Virus record (IMG/VR): IMGVR_UViG_3300034375_002708
Span: 1 to 28,864 of that record
Reading direction: 5' to 3' (one strand)
DNA from: a virus
DNA length: 28,864 bases
In this document: positions 13,862-20,823 of the stretch, piece by piece
Layout of the letters: every line of letters begins with the position of its first letter
How positions within the stretch are numbered: the stretch's first letter is position 1
The notes under the pieces: generated by a model
Told to the model about the DNA's origin: nothing
Database searches by the model: none
Seen by the model: only the letters and a program-made list of their open reading frames with translations
Made by a program: the position numbers and the translations under genes

Positions 13862-13869
13862 AAACTTTG
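13862..13869 (+). promoter_or_regulatory. Possible weak promoter -7 element before the sigma-like gene
   Basis: AAACTTTG at 13862-13869 differs from TAnnTTTG in its first base. It lies four bases before an in-frame ATC at 13874, the same spacing as in the three better promoters of the window. No clear -33 TTG is present at the right distance. Confidence 0.3.
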
Positions 13870-13873
13870 ACAT

Positions 13874-14398
13874 ATCAAAAAAGCCGACATCATAAACGAG
13901 CTTACCAAAGCCGAATGGTTGAGGGAAGTTTGTGACAAGATAGGGAAGCACCAAGCCAATGATTTGTATCAGGAGGTGTTTCTCATAATCTGCGAAAAGG
14001 ATGAAGATTGGATATTGGAAAAATACAATAGCGGATATTGGGAGGGCTTGGTCATCCGTATCGTGGTTAACCAGGCTTACGGACAATACACACGATTCAA
14101 CAAGTTATTCAAACAAGAGCCAATGTTGGACAGCTCCAAACTTGAAATACCTGATCATGATGTTGACTACCGAAAAGAAATACTGCATTACTGCATTGAC
14201 ATCGTACTTAGAGATTATGATTGGTATCACACAAAGATTTGGAAGTTGTATTCTGAAGGAGGTCGAAACATTAAACCAAAATCAGCACGATCCATCAGCA
14301 GAGCTACTGGCATCAGTAGACACGAAATAGACAAAGTAATCAACGAGATTAAATACAAAGCAAATAAACAATTCAAAAAATATGAGCCTTACATTTGA
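13874..14398 (+). CDS. Sigma-70-like transcription factor
   Basis: The first conventional start is the TTG at 13919 (159 aa), but it would cut into a natural-looking N-terminus: the frame reads IKKADIINELTKAEWLREVC from an ATC at 13874, just after the in-frame TGA at 13868. I use 13874 as the likely limit. The block DLYQEVFLIICEKDEDW resembles sigma region 2 (core polymerase binding) and the C-terminal part SARSISRATGISRHEIDKVI resembles a region-4-like helix-turn-helix for -35 recognition. The overall size of about 174 aa fits small phage or ECF-like sigma factors. Likely role: redirecting host RNA polymerase to later phage genes. Overlaps the next gene by 17 bp. Confidence 0.7.
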   Translation: MKKADIINELTKAEWLREVCDKIGKHQANDLYQEVFLIICEKDEDWILEKYNSGYWEGLVIRIVVNQAYGQYTRFNKLFKQEPMLDSSKLEIPDHDVDYRKEILHYCIDIVLRDYDWYHTKIWKLYSEGGRNIKPKSARSISRATGISRHEIDKVINEIKYKANKQFKKYEPYI

Positions 14399-14588
14399 GA
14401 TATTAGGACTCGCCTCCGCAGGAGTAATTCTTGTAAGAAACTGGACATATAAGCTAAAGGTTAAGCCATTTACCTGTGAGCTATGTCTTGCGTTTTGGTT
14501 GAGTGTACTGTACTTCCACTCCTTGGAGGGAGTTCTATTCTCATTTGCGGCAGGGATGACAGCAGCGATATTAAACAGATATGTATGA
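14382..14588 (+). CDS. Small membrane protein with CxxC motif
   Basis: 68 aa with two or three hydrophobic segments (about residues 4-18, 33-46, 50-64). KPFTCELCLAFWLSV carries a CxxC next to the second segment, a pattern I recall from other Bacteroidetes phage membrane proteins. The cysteines might bind metal or be redox active. Function unknown. It overlaps neighbours on both sides. Confidence 0.65.
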   Translation: MSLTFEILGLASAGVILVRNWTYKLKVKPFTCELCLAFWLSVLYFHSLEGVLFSFAAGMTAAILNRYV

Positions 14589-14736
14589 ACTAAAAGATCT
14601 AAACGAAGTAATTGACACACTACAAAGACATTTAAAATACCGAAAGGGCTTTGCCATAAGTCAACCAAGACCGAGCGAAGTCAACGAGGCACTAACCAAA
14701 GTAATAAGAATACTAAATGAACAAAGAACAAATTGA
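14581..14736 (+). CDS. Small hypothetical protein (51 aa)
   Basis: The ATG at 14581 lies just before the stop of the membrane protein gene (8-bp overlap), and the frame ends at the TGA at 14734-14736, overlapping the next gene by 20 bp. The product is helical and charged (MYELKDLNEVIDTLQRHLKY, EVNEALTKVIRILNEQ). The tight fit between two genes supports it as real. No family recognised. Confidence 0.55.
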   Translation: MYELKDLNEVIDTLQRHLKYRKGFAISQPRPSEVNEALTKVIRILNEQRTN

Positions 14737-15025
14737 TTTCATCTTAACAGAGATGTTGCCGGTGTTTCAGAAATGGAAAGAAACACAAGTGCTAAAGATG
14801 ACACCTGAGCAGAACGTAGAGTTCAGATCAGTCTATGTACAAGAGATGGGTAAGCCACTTCCAACGTGCGGTAATTGTGTAGTTGAGGGAATGCTCTCAA
14901 TGATTATCAGAGCAGAGGCACAGCAGAAGGAACTGAACACTGATGACGAGCAACCAATTAAAAAAAAGCGAAGAAAACGTGTCGTGCGTAACACAGATAA
15001 TAAAACAGACCTGGGCGAAGGATAA
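14717..15025 (+). CDS. Hypothetical protein with CGNC motif and basic tail
   Basis: 102 aa. The N-terminal half is helical (FILTEMLPVFQKWKETQ), the middle holds PTCGNCVVEGMLSMI, and the C-terminal tail is strongly basic (PIKKKRRKRVVRN). The CxxC could bind a metal or be structural; the basic tail suggests nucleic acid contact. Similar CGNC-containing proteins occur in Bacteroidetes phages, but I know no function for them. It is overlapped for 83 bp by the next gene. Confidence 0.65.
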   Translation: MNKEQIDFILTEMLPVFQKWKETQVLKMTPEQNVEFRSVYVQEMGKPLPTCGNCVVEGMLSMIIRAEAQQKELNTDDEQPIKKKRRKRVVRNTDNKTDLGEG

Positions 15026-15515
15026 GCCTTGGCTTGTTGTTGGAACGGGTGCATCTCTTGAGAGGTGGGATGCTTCTATGATGTTAGACTATAACGTCTG
15101 GACAATTAATGGAGCATTGGAAAAGACACGCTATGCAGATATAGCAGCGTTTCACGATCCTGTGATTTATAACGAACCACAGAAATACATTCACGGAAAA
15201 TACAAAGCACGTTTTATCCTAACCAGAACCTGCAATCAAAAGATTTATGACAACACCATTTTTGTTCAGTTCAAGATTGATCCGAATATAGGGCATTACA
15301 CATTTAGAACATTCAACTCAAGCTCATTTGCATTTGAACTACTGATGAACCGATTCGATCAAGTTTACACGTTAGGCATAGATGGAGGCAGAGCTTTATA
15401 TCAAGGACTGACTGAACACTACATCCAAGCAGAACAAGGCACAGACTTCAATGCTCACAACGCTCACATGCACGAACTACAACAAAGAACCAAATGTCAA
15501 TTAATTAGACTTTGA
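14943..15515 (+). CDS. DUF115/MptE-like Rossmann-fold protein
   Basis: 190 aa. WLVVGTGASLERW (about 30-42) is a glycine-rich Rossmann-like loop, followed by VWTINGALEKTRYADIAAF with a D/P pair (HDPVIY), and later VYTLGIDGG. This pattern is that of the DUF115 / 6-hydroxymethylpterin pyrophosphokinase MptE-like group, also found near sugar-modification genes. It may make or transfer a phosphorylated or glycosyl donor, but substrate is unknown. The start at 14943 overlaps the previous gene by 83 bp; no later ATG precedes the Gly loop. TTGA overlap with the HNH gene. Confidence 0.6.
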   Translation: MTSNQLKKSEENVSCVTQIIKQTWAKDKPWLVVGTGASLERWDASMMLDYNVWTINGALEKTRYADIAAFHDPVIYNEPQKYIHGKYKARFILTRTCNQKIYDNTIFVQFKIDPNIGHYTFRTFNSSSFAFELLMNRFDQVYTLGIDGGRALYQGLTEHYIQAEQGTDFNAHNAHMHELQQRTKCQLIRL

Positions 15516-15766
15516 AAAAGCACACCAAAATATATCTGAAGGAAATGAACTACCATCCTACCGATTGGATAGCGTGTGAACTATGCGGCAACACAGCAGT
15601 TGATATTCATCACATAGAGGCAAGAGGTATGGGTGGAGGAAACCAAGACACGATTGAAAACCTGATGGGATTATGCAGAAATTGTCACATAGAATATGGT
15701 GATAAAAAGCAACACAAAGAGATGTTAAAAGTTGTCCATAAGGTTAAGATGACAGAAAGAAAATGA
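15512..15766 (+). CDS. HNH endonuclease
   Basis: 84 aa from a TTG that overlaps the upstream stop (TTGA); the alternative ATG at 15545 would lose HTKIYLK, which is usual for the family. CELC (22-25) and CRNCH (55-59) form the zinc site, and DIHHI (31-35) with N50 and H59 gives the HNH catalytic core. The enzyme nicks or cuts DNA with a metal ion. In phages, small stand-alone HNH proteins may take part in packaging or DNA processing; the small terminase lies 1.7 kb downstream. It shares ATGA with the ParB-like gene. Confidence 0.85.
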   Translation: MKKHTKIYLKEMNYHPTDWIACELCGNTAVDIHHIEARGMGGGNQDTIENLMGLCRNCHIEYGDKKQHKEMLKVVHKVKMTERK

Positions 15767-16317
15767 ACACACAAGTAGTAAAAATAACAGACATTAAAAG
15801 CAACCCGAACAATCCTCGTGTAATCAAAGACGAGAAGTTTCACAAACTATGTGAATCAATAAAGGCATTCCCTAAGATGCTTGAGCTACGCCCAATCGTT
15901 GTCAATGACGATATGGTTGTACTTGGAGGGAATATGCGATTAAAAGCATTAAGGCATTTAGGATTAAAGGAAGCACCTATCATAAAAGCATCAGACTTAA
16001 CCGATGAACAACAACGTCAGTTCATAATTAAGGACAACGCTGGATTCGGTGAATGGGATTGGGATATGATAGCCAACGAGTGGGATACTGATGAACTTGA
16101 GGAGTGGGGTGTTGATGTTCCTGTGTTTAAAATGTCAAAAGATCAACAAGGAACAGACACAAGCGAATATGATTTTGAAAATTTTGATCAAACGGGATTT
16201 ACAACAATTCGTGTTGTGTTGCCTGATGACCAAGCTCAAGAATTGATTGAACGAATTGACATGATGAAAGGATCAAAAAACACAAGTGAATACATTTATG
16301 AACATTTCTGCAATTAA
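15763..16317 (+). CDS. ParB-like nuclease/DNA-binding domain protein
   Basis: 184 aa. Residues 1-90 are a ParB/Srx-like N-terminal domain: VKITDIKSNPNNPR, MLELRPIVVNDDMVVLGGNMR (GGNMR replaces the common GxxR/GERR box) and KALRHLGLKEAPIIK. The later part contains DNAGFGEWDWDMIANEWD and ELEEWGV, typical of phage ParB proteins that often precede or are fused to DNA methylases; here no methylase domain follows. A C-terminal acidic linker leads to a small domain with FTTIRVVLPDDQAQELIERI. Likely role: DNA binding linked to DNA modification or partition. It overlaps the dioxygenase by 20 bp. Confidence 0.8.
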   Translation: MNTQVVKITDIKSNPNNPRVIKDEKFHKLCESIKAFPKMLELRPIVVNDDMVVLGGNMRLKALRHLGLKEAPIIKASDLTDEQQRQFIIKDNAGFGEWDWDMIANEWDTDELEEWGVDVPVFKMSKDQQGTDTSEYDFENFDQTGFTTIRVVLPDDQAQELIERIDMMKGSKNTSEYIYEHFCN

Positions 16318-17119
16318 CAAAGTCAAGAATTTTGACAACACTTTAAAGGTCGTTCCCAAATTAAAAGAAACATCAAAAAAACTTGAGGCAAACACAATGT
16401 ACACTGATCAATCAGGCAGACCATTGTTGTATTACACGAACATTGCACATTGGGAAGAAACAAAAAATTTAATTGCAGCATCTTTAACAACTGATGCTCA
16501 TTCTTCCACCAGAACAAATGGGGCAAAAACAAAAAGCAGTGTTTTTGGATTTATGCCGAGAAATGCTTTGAGATACAATTATTGTAGAAAAACTGTTTCA
16601 ACAAAAAAAGAGAAAAGAAACTGGAACACACTTGTAGATTTTGCAAAGTCAAAATTAATGCCTTTGTATTTGGAAAACTTTTACATTGACAACGAAATGA
16701 AAATGCAAGAGAGGATTTTGGAAGATTGGAAAATTGATGACACCATTTTTACAACAATCTCTATAAATTTTAATCAGTTGATCAAAACTCATTATGATTC
16801 ATTTAACACAAAAGGTTCTTTGTCCAATGTTTTAATTTTAAAAGAAAATGCACAAGGAGGGGAATTGTATTTGCCAGAATATGACGCCTACATTCCACAA
16901 AATCATGGAGATTTAACAATTTTTAGGGGTGAAGAAATTTTGCACGGTGTTTGCAAATGTGATATATCAAATGGATTTCGAGCGTCTTTGGTTTTTTATC
17001 AATTAGAACAATTACAACACTGTTATCCATATTTAGATGAATTGAAAACAGCTCAAGAATGGTATGAACAAAGTGCAAAAAACAGGTTGTTAAAAAGACA
17101 GAAAATGAAAAAAAATTGA
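16298..17119 (+). CDS. 2OG-Fe(II) dioxygenase, TET/JBP-like (putative 5-methylcytosine hydroxylase)
   Basis: 273 aa from the ATG at 16298; a GTG at 16286 is less likely. The double-stranded beta-helix core is clear: HYD (H165, D167) for iron, GGELYLPEY and GDLTIFRGEE, then LHGV (H216) as third iron ligand, and GFRASLVFY with R228 for 2-oxoglutarate. The order HxD, EGG/GGE-L, GDL, HxV, R-x-S-x-V-x-Y resembles the TET/JBP group of DNA base hydroxylases in phages. The substrate might be the 5mC made by the phage methyltransferase. Prolyl/protein or small-molecule hydroxylation cannot be excluded. The gene is more A/T-rich than its neighbours and is followed by its own promoter, suggesting separate acquisition. 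Confidence 0.75.
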   Translation: MNISAINKVKNFDNTLKVVPKLKETSKKLEANTMYTDQSGRPLLYYTNIAHWEETKNLIAASLTTDAHSSTRTNGAKTKSSVFGFMPRNALRYNYCRKTVSTKKEKRNWNTLVDFAKSKLMPLYLENFYIDNEMKMQERILEDWKIDDTIFTTISINFNQLIKTHYDSFNTKGSLSNVLILKENAQGGELYLPEYDAYIPQNHGDLTIFRGEEILHGVCKCDISNGFRASLVFYQLEQLQHCYPYLDELKTAQEWYEQSAKNRLLKRQKMKKN

Positions 17120-17146
17120 CAAAGTGAAAAAAAAGTTGTTTATTTG
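17116..17146 (+). promoter_or_regulatory. Bacteroidetes-type promoter for terminase/structural genes
   Basis: TTGAC (17116-17120), a 20-bp spacer after TTG and TTTATTTG (17139-17146, one mismatch to TAnnTTTG) form a promoter similar to the one at 10448. Four bases (AAGC) separate it from the ATG at 17151. The -33 element overlaps the dioxygenase stop codon. Confidence 0.7.
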
Positions 17147-17150
17147 AAGC

Positions 17151-17468
17151 ATGAAACAAGAAACATATAACGGATGGAAAAACTATGCTACTTGGTTGAT
17201 AGCACTTCACATTGACAACGATCAAGCTTTGCACGAACACGCCATTGAATTGGTAGGTGATGATGATTGTGAGTGGGGAACTGCAAAAGCAGCAATACAT
17301 TTAAGAGATTGGTTTTATGAATTGATAACTGAACTTGAAGAAATGATTCCAAACAATGCTTTAATTTGTGACATGATAAACTGCACATTGGGGCAAGTTG
17401 ATTGGATAGAGATAGCTGATCACTATATTGAAACTTACAGAGAAGTAACAAAGAAAGAACTTGGCTAA
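17151..17468 (+). CDS. DUF7249-like conserved phage protein
   Basis: 105 aa. The N-terminal YNGWKNYATWLIALHIDND is a very common opening of a small phage and plasmid protein family; GTAKAAIHLRDWFYEL and the C-terminal DWIEIADHYIE complete the pattern. It is acidic and helical. Function is unknown; in other phages the family occurs among early or DNA-metabolism genes. It is the first gene after a near-leaderless promoter. Confidence 0.8.
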   Translation: MKQETYNGWKNYATWLIALHIDNDQALHEHAIELVGDDDCEWGTAKAAIHLRDWFYELITELEEMIPNNALICDMINCTLGQVDWIEIADHYIETYREVTKKELG

Positions 17469-17850
17469 CGAACAGAATCTCATACCGTACAAAAAAGGTC
17501 AATCTGGGAATCCAAATGGTAGACCTAAAAAGATAGAGAACGTCTTAAAAGATGTGTTTCTATCTGAGTACAATGTGAAATTATCCAAGAGTCAAACGGA
17601 AGAAATACTCAAGAACATTTTAAGCAAAAGCAGAAGCGAGTTGATTGAGTTAGCTAAGAATGATGACCTGCCTTTCTGGATTTCGATGATAGCAAAAAAA
17701 GCCACACGAGATTATGAGAGAGGCAGTATTCATTTGTTGGAGTTGTTATTTGATAGAGTCTATGGTAAACCAAAGGAAACTGTTGATCAAAACATTGAAG
17801 CAAAAACAATCAACGTCACACTAAACTTAGAAAACCCAAAAGGAAAATAA
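17461..17850 (+). CDS. terS: Small terminase subunit-like protein (DUF5681-like N-terminus)
   Basis: 129 aa from a TTG overlapping the upstream stop by 8 bp. The N-terminal IPYKKGQSGNPNGRPKKIEN is the GRPKK motif found in DUF5681 and small-terminase-like proteins, which bind DNA at packaging start. The rest is helical with KKATRDYERGSIHLLELLFDR and YGKPKETVDQ, close to the family. It lies 1.2 kb before the large terminase, separated by two other genes. It would recognise the packaging site and load the motor. The call is probable rather than certain. Confidence 0.7.
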   Translation: MANEQNLIPYKKGQSGNPNGRPKKIENVLKDVFLSEYNVKLSKSQTEEILKNILSKSRSELIELAKNDDLPFWISMIAKKATRDYERGSIHLLELLFDRVYGKPKETVDQNIEAKTINVTLNLENPKGK

Positions 17851-17851
17851 T

Positions 17852-18085
17852 ATGGATGAAATTACATTTTTAGGAAACGCCTGGTCAGATGACTACGGCT
17901 TAAACATCACGATTAACGTGGAGAAGTTCAAACAAGCTTTGAATGACGGAAAGCTTGAGATTAACAAGTACGGAGATGTCAGAATCAGAGTGCAGAAACT
18001 CAAGCATCAGAACGACAGGTCAAAGGCAACCCACTATGTGGCAGTGCCAAGACCACCGAAGGAGAAAGACGATCTACCATTTTGA
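17852..18085 (+). CDS. Small protein with SSB-like C-terminal DDLPF tail
   Basis: 77 aa. The body (EITFLGNAWSDDYGLNITIN, DVRIRVQKLKHQND, KATHYVAVPR) is beta-rich, and the last residues PPKEKDDLPF match the acidic C-terminal tip of bacterial SSB proteins, by which SSB recruits repair and replication partners. It is too short for a full OB-fold SSB of usual length (about 110 aa before the tail), so it may be a reduced SSB-like protein or a decoy for SSB partners. It overlaps the glycosyltransferase start. Confidence 0.65.
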   Translation: MDEITFLGNAWSDDYGLNITINVEKFKQALNDGKLEINKYGDVRIRVQKLKHQNDRSKATHYVAVPRPPKEKDDLPF

Positions 18086-19095
18086 GAATCTTACTACTAC
18101 TTGACGGCATGAATGGGGTGTCCTTCCATAGGTTGTACACTCCATACGTCAAAATTCAAATAGACTACGGAATCACAGTTGATGTTTCTGTTGATCAAGG
18201 GGAATGGGCTGACCTACCTTTTGAGAAATATGATTGCGTGGTATTCAACCGATGGCTTGGAAGATTGCAATACAACATCCTTCCGATACTTGCCAAAAAG
18301 AAAATCCCTTTCATAGTTGATATTGATGATTATTGGATTATACCTAAACACAACCCAGCTTATAAGTTTTACAGAGCATTTATCAAGAATGGAATCAAGG
18401 ACAGCCTACACTATGCAGATGCTGTCATGGTTACTACCGAACAACTTCGGGAAAAAGTTCATGAATTTAATCAGAATGTTCACATCGTTCCCAATGCCTT
18501 AGACTTAAATCAAAGCCAATGGAAAGCAGAAACGGAGCATCCTTTCACTATCGGTTGGGTAGGAGGGTTATCTCACACCGAAGACTTAAAGTTGCTCAGC
18601 GACAAAATAAAGCCTATCTGCGAAGAATACGGAGCGAGATTCCTAATGTGTGGATTTCACGAGAATGTTCCCGATTGGGCAACAATGGAAAAAGCAATCA
18701 CAGGAGAGCCAAGACATAAACGCCCTGAGTGGTTTCAGACAAGGGTAGGAACAAAAGCAAATGAGTTTGGCAAGTATTACTCAGAGATAGACATCTGTAT
18801 TGCTCCACTACTTCCGACTAATTTCAACCGATACAAATCAGAGCTGAAGATTCTCGAAGCGGCAGCCTACAAGTTGCCTATCTTTGTGTCATCAGTTGAG
18901 CCATATACAAACCATCGTGACAATCTTGGATGTTTCTTTGTTAAGAATAACGATTGGTCTGAGATTGGAAAGCTGATCAAGTCAGACAAAGTGAAAGAGG
19001 TGGGCATGATTAACTATCACTATTGCCAAGAACACCACAACATTGACATTGTAAACAAAAAGCGTGTAGACCTACTTAGGCAAGTATGCAAATAA
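18082..19095 (+). CDS. GT4-like glycosyltransferase (GT-B fold)
   Basis: 337 aa starting at TTG 18082, coupled by TTGA to the previous stop. The N-terminal domain opens RILLLLDGMNGVSFHRLYTP, with FIVDIDDYW in its second half. The C-terminal nucleotide-sugar domain has HIVPNALDL, FTIGWVGGLSHTEDL and SELKILEAAAYKLPIFVSS, with Glu in the usual GT4 donor-binding helix. It transfers a sugar from a nucleotide donor. In this context the acceptor may be hydroxymethylcytosine in phage DNA, or a host or virion glycan. It has no signal or membrane segment, so it is cytosolic. It overlaps terL by 10 bp. Confidence 0.85.
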   Translation: MRILLLLDGMNGVSFHRLYTPYVKIQIDYGITVDVSVDQGEWADLPFEKYDCVVFNRWLGRLQYNILPILAKKKIPFIVDIDDYWIIPKHNPAYKFYRAFIKNGIKDSLHYADAVMVTTEQLREKVHEFNQNVHIVPNALDLNQSQWKAETEHPFTIGWVGGLSHTEDLKLLSDKIKPICEEYGARFLMCGFHENVPDWATMEKAITGEPRHKRPEWFQTRVGTKANEFGKYYSEIDICIAPLLPTNFNRYKSELKILEAAAYKLPIFVSSVEPYTNHRDNLGCFFVKNNDWSEIGKLIKSDKVKEVGMINYHYCQEHHNIDIVNKKRVDLLRQVCK

Positions 19096-20270
19096 ACTAC
19101 TCAAGACCAAAACTGACGAGTTACCAAAAAGCCATCTTGGATTCAGATGCACGTTACACAATAACGGCTGCATCTACTAAGACAGGTAAAACGGCAAGTC
19201 ATATAATTTGGTTATTTGAGCAGAGTTTAAATCTAAAAGAAAATCAATCAGTGTGGTGGGTTGCTCCTGTGTACCAACAGGCAGAGATAGCATTCAGAAG
19301 GATGAAGGCACAAGTGACAGAGAAAAACTTCTTTGTATCTAACGAAAGCAAGTTGACACTGATAACACCGGTAGGCTCAAGGATTGAGTTTAAATCGGCA
19401 GAGAAGCCTGACAACCTTTATGGTGATGATGTATATGCGGCAGTCTTTGATGAGGCATCAAGAGCAAGAGAGGACTCTTGGTTTGCACTTCGTTCAACAC
19501 TAACGGCAACACAAGGCAAATGTAAACTCATTGGAAACGTCAAGGGCAAAAAGAATTGGTTTTATAAATTAGGAGAGAGGGCAAAGTCAGGTGATCCCAA
19601 TATGGAGTATTTCAAGATCACAGCTTACGATGCGGCAGATGAAGGCATCATTGAACGTGAGGAGATTGAACAAGCTAAACGTGACTTACCTGAGTATGTG
19701 TTTAGGGAGTTGTACTTGGCTGAACCTGCTGACGATAATTCTAACCCGTTCGGACATGAGAACATCAACGCTTGTATTCAACAAAGCACCGGCACACCAA
19801 AGGCATACGGCATTGACCTTGCAAAGTACACAGACTGGACAGTCATCATAGGACTAAACGAAAAGGGCGAGGTCGTTCACTTTGACAGATTCCAAGCTGA
19901 TTGGAGTCAGACGCTTCAAAAGATAACGGCAACCATAGGAAACACACCTGCGTTTGTGGATAGTACAGGAGTCGGTGATCCTATCGTTGAGCAACTACAA
20001 AGGCAGCATCCAAGAATCAAAGGCTTTAAATTCACAAGCCAATCAAAGCAACAACTGATTGAGGGCTTAGTGGTGGCGGTACAGAGTCAAAAGGTAAGAT
20101 TCCCTGAGGGCGTGATTGCCGATGAAATGCGTAACTTTGAATTTGAATACACAAGAACAGGAGTGAGATACACAGCACCACAAGGACTACATGATGACTG
20201 CGTGATGTCTTTAGCTCTTGCCAATGATTGCAAACAACACAATAAACCAGGACTATTCTACTATGCTTAA
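19086..20270 (+). CDS. terL: Terminase large subunit
   Basis: 394 aa. ATPase domain: Walker A STKTGKT (30-36), Walker B VFDEAS with D122/E123, and coupling motif region ALRSTLTATQGKCKLIGN. Nuclease domain (RNase H-like): GIDLAKYTDW with D244, FVDSTGVGD with D292, and HDDCVMSLALA with D370/D371. The protein cuts concatemeric DNA and pumps it through the portal. The length is typical of short terminases lacking extra N-terminal parts. It lies 15 kb from the portal gene, which is unusual. It overlaps the chaperone gene by 8 bp. Confidence 0.95.
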   Translation: MQINYSRPKLTSYQKAILDSDARYTITAASTKTGKTASHIIWLFEQSLNLKENQSVWWVAPVYQQAEIAFRRMKAQVTEKNFFVSNESKLTLITPVGSRIEFKSAEKPDNLYGDDVYAAVFDEASRAREDSWFALRSTLTATQGKCKLIGNVKGKKNWFYKLGERAKSGDPNMEYFKITAYDAADEGIIEREEIEQAKRDLPEYVFRELYLAEPADDNSNPFGHENINACIQQSTGTPKAYGIDLAKYTDWTVIIGLNEKGEVVHFDRFQADWSQTLQKITATIGNTPAFVDSTGVGDPIVEQLQRQHPRIKGFKFTSQSKQQLIEGLVVAVQSQKVRFPEGVIADEMRNFEFEYTRTGVRYTAPQGLHDDCVMSLALANDCKQHNKPGLFYYA

Positions 20271-20823
20271 ATGGAAAGATATTACAATCGGAATGCTTCA
20301 AGAGATTGGGGAGCTTCCTGATGACCTTAACCCTATTGAGAAAACAGCTCACACAATAGCGATAATTAAAGGGCTGACTTATGAGGAGGTTGAGAAGTGG
20401 ACACTAAACGACTTGCGGAAAATTGACTTGTCTTTTTTAGAGCAAGAACCAAAGCACCGATTGAAGTGGACATTCAAACACAAGGGAAGAAGGTTTAAGC
20501 TCGTCAAAAATGCTAAAGCAATGGAGGCTCACCACTTCATTGAGTTGCAAGAGTTAGGTGACAGCGATAAAATAGAGGCGTTACACAAAATCATTGCTTG
20601 TTTATCGTACCGGGTGAACATCTTTGGGAGTAAGATAGAGGATGATTATCAGTGGAAGGTTGACAATTTCAAGGATTTACCTGCACCACAATTTTACAAA
20701 TACTCGCTTTTTTTTTCGGCTCTCTATCCGAAATTATTAAAAACTACCCTAACTTATTTGAAGGGGGAGGTGAAGAAAGCAAAGGAGATGTTTTCGGATG
20801 GCTCGGACTCGTTGACAGATTAG
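20263..20823 (+). CDS. Tail assembly chaperone (short form, gpG-like)
   Basis: 186 aa from the ATG at 20263, which overlaps the terL stop. The N-terminal part (MLKWKDITIGMLQEIGELP) and the central region (YEEVEKWTLNDLRKIDLSFL, HHFIELQELGDSDKIEALHK, IACLSYR) match small chaperones upstream of tail genes in Bacteroidetes phages. A run of nine T at 20708-20716 holds the slippery heptamer TTTTTTT. The zero-frame tail beyond it is KLLKTTLTYLKGEVKKAKEM and stops at 20823. The chaperone would coat the tape measure during tail assembly. Confidence 0.7.
   Translation: MLKWKDITIGMLQEIGELPDDLNPIEKTAHTIAIIKGLTYEEVEKWTLNDLRKIDLSFLEQEPKHRLKWTFKHKGRRFKLVKNAKAMEAHHFIELQELGDSDKIEALHKIIACLSYRVNIFGSKIEDDYQWKVDNFKDLPAPQFYKYSLFFSALYPKLLKTTLTYLKGEVKKAKEMFSDGSDSLTD

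Noticed and set aside
14001-14330. 109-aa plus-strand ORF in another frame of the sigma-like gene
   Set aside because: No recognisable motif; the sigma-like frame explains the region.
16923-17502. Two minus-strand ORFs opposite the dioxygenase and DUF7249-like genes
   Set aside because: Cys/Phe/Leu-rich sequences without motifs; they reflect the A/T composition of the real genes.
18317-18719. Two plus-strand ORFs inside the glycosyltransferase gene
   Set aside because: Basic or low-complexity products in alternate frames, with no conserved blocks like those seen in the methyltransferase case.
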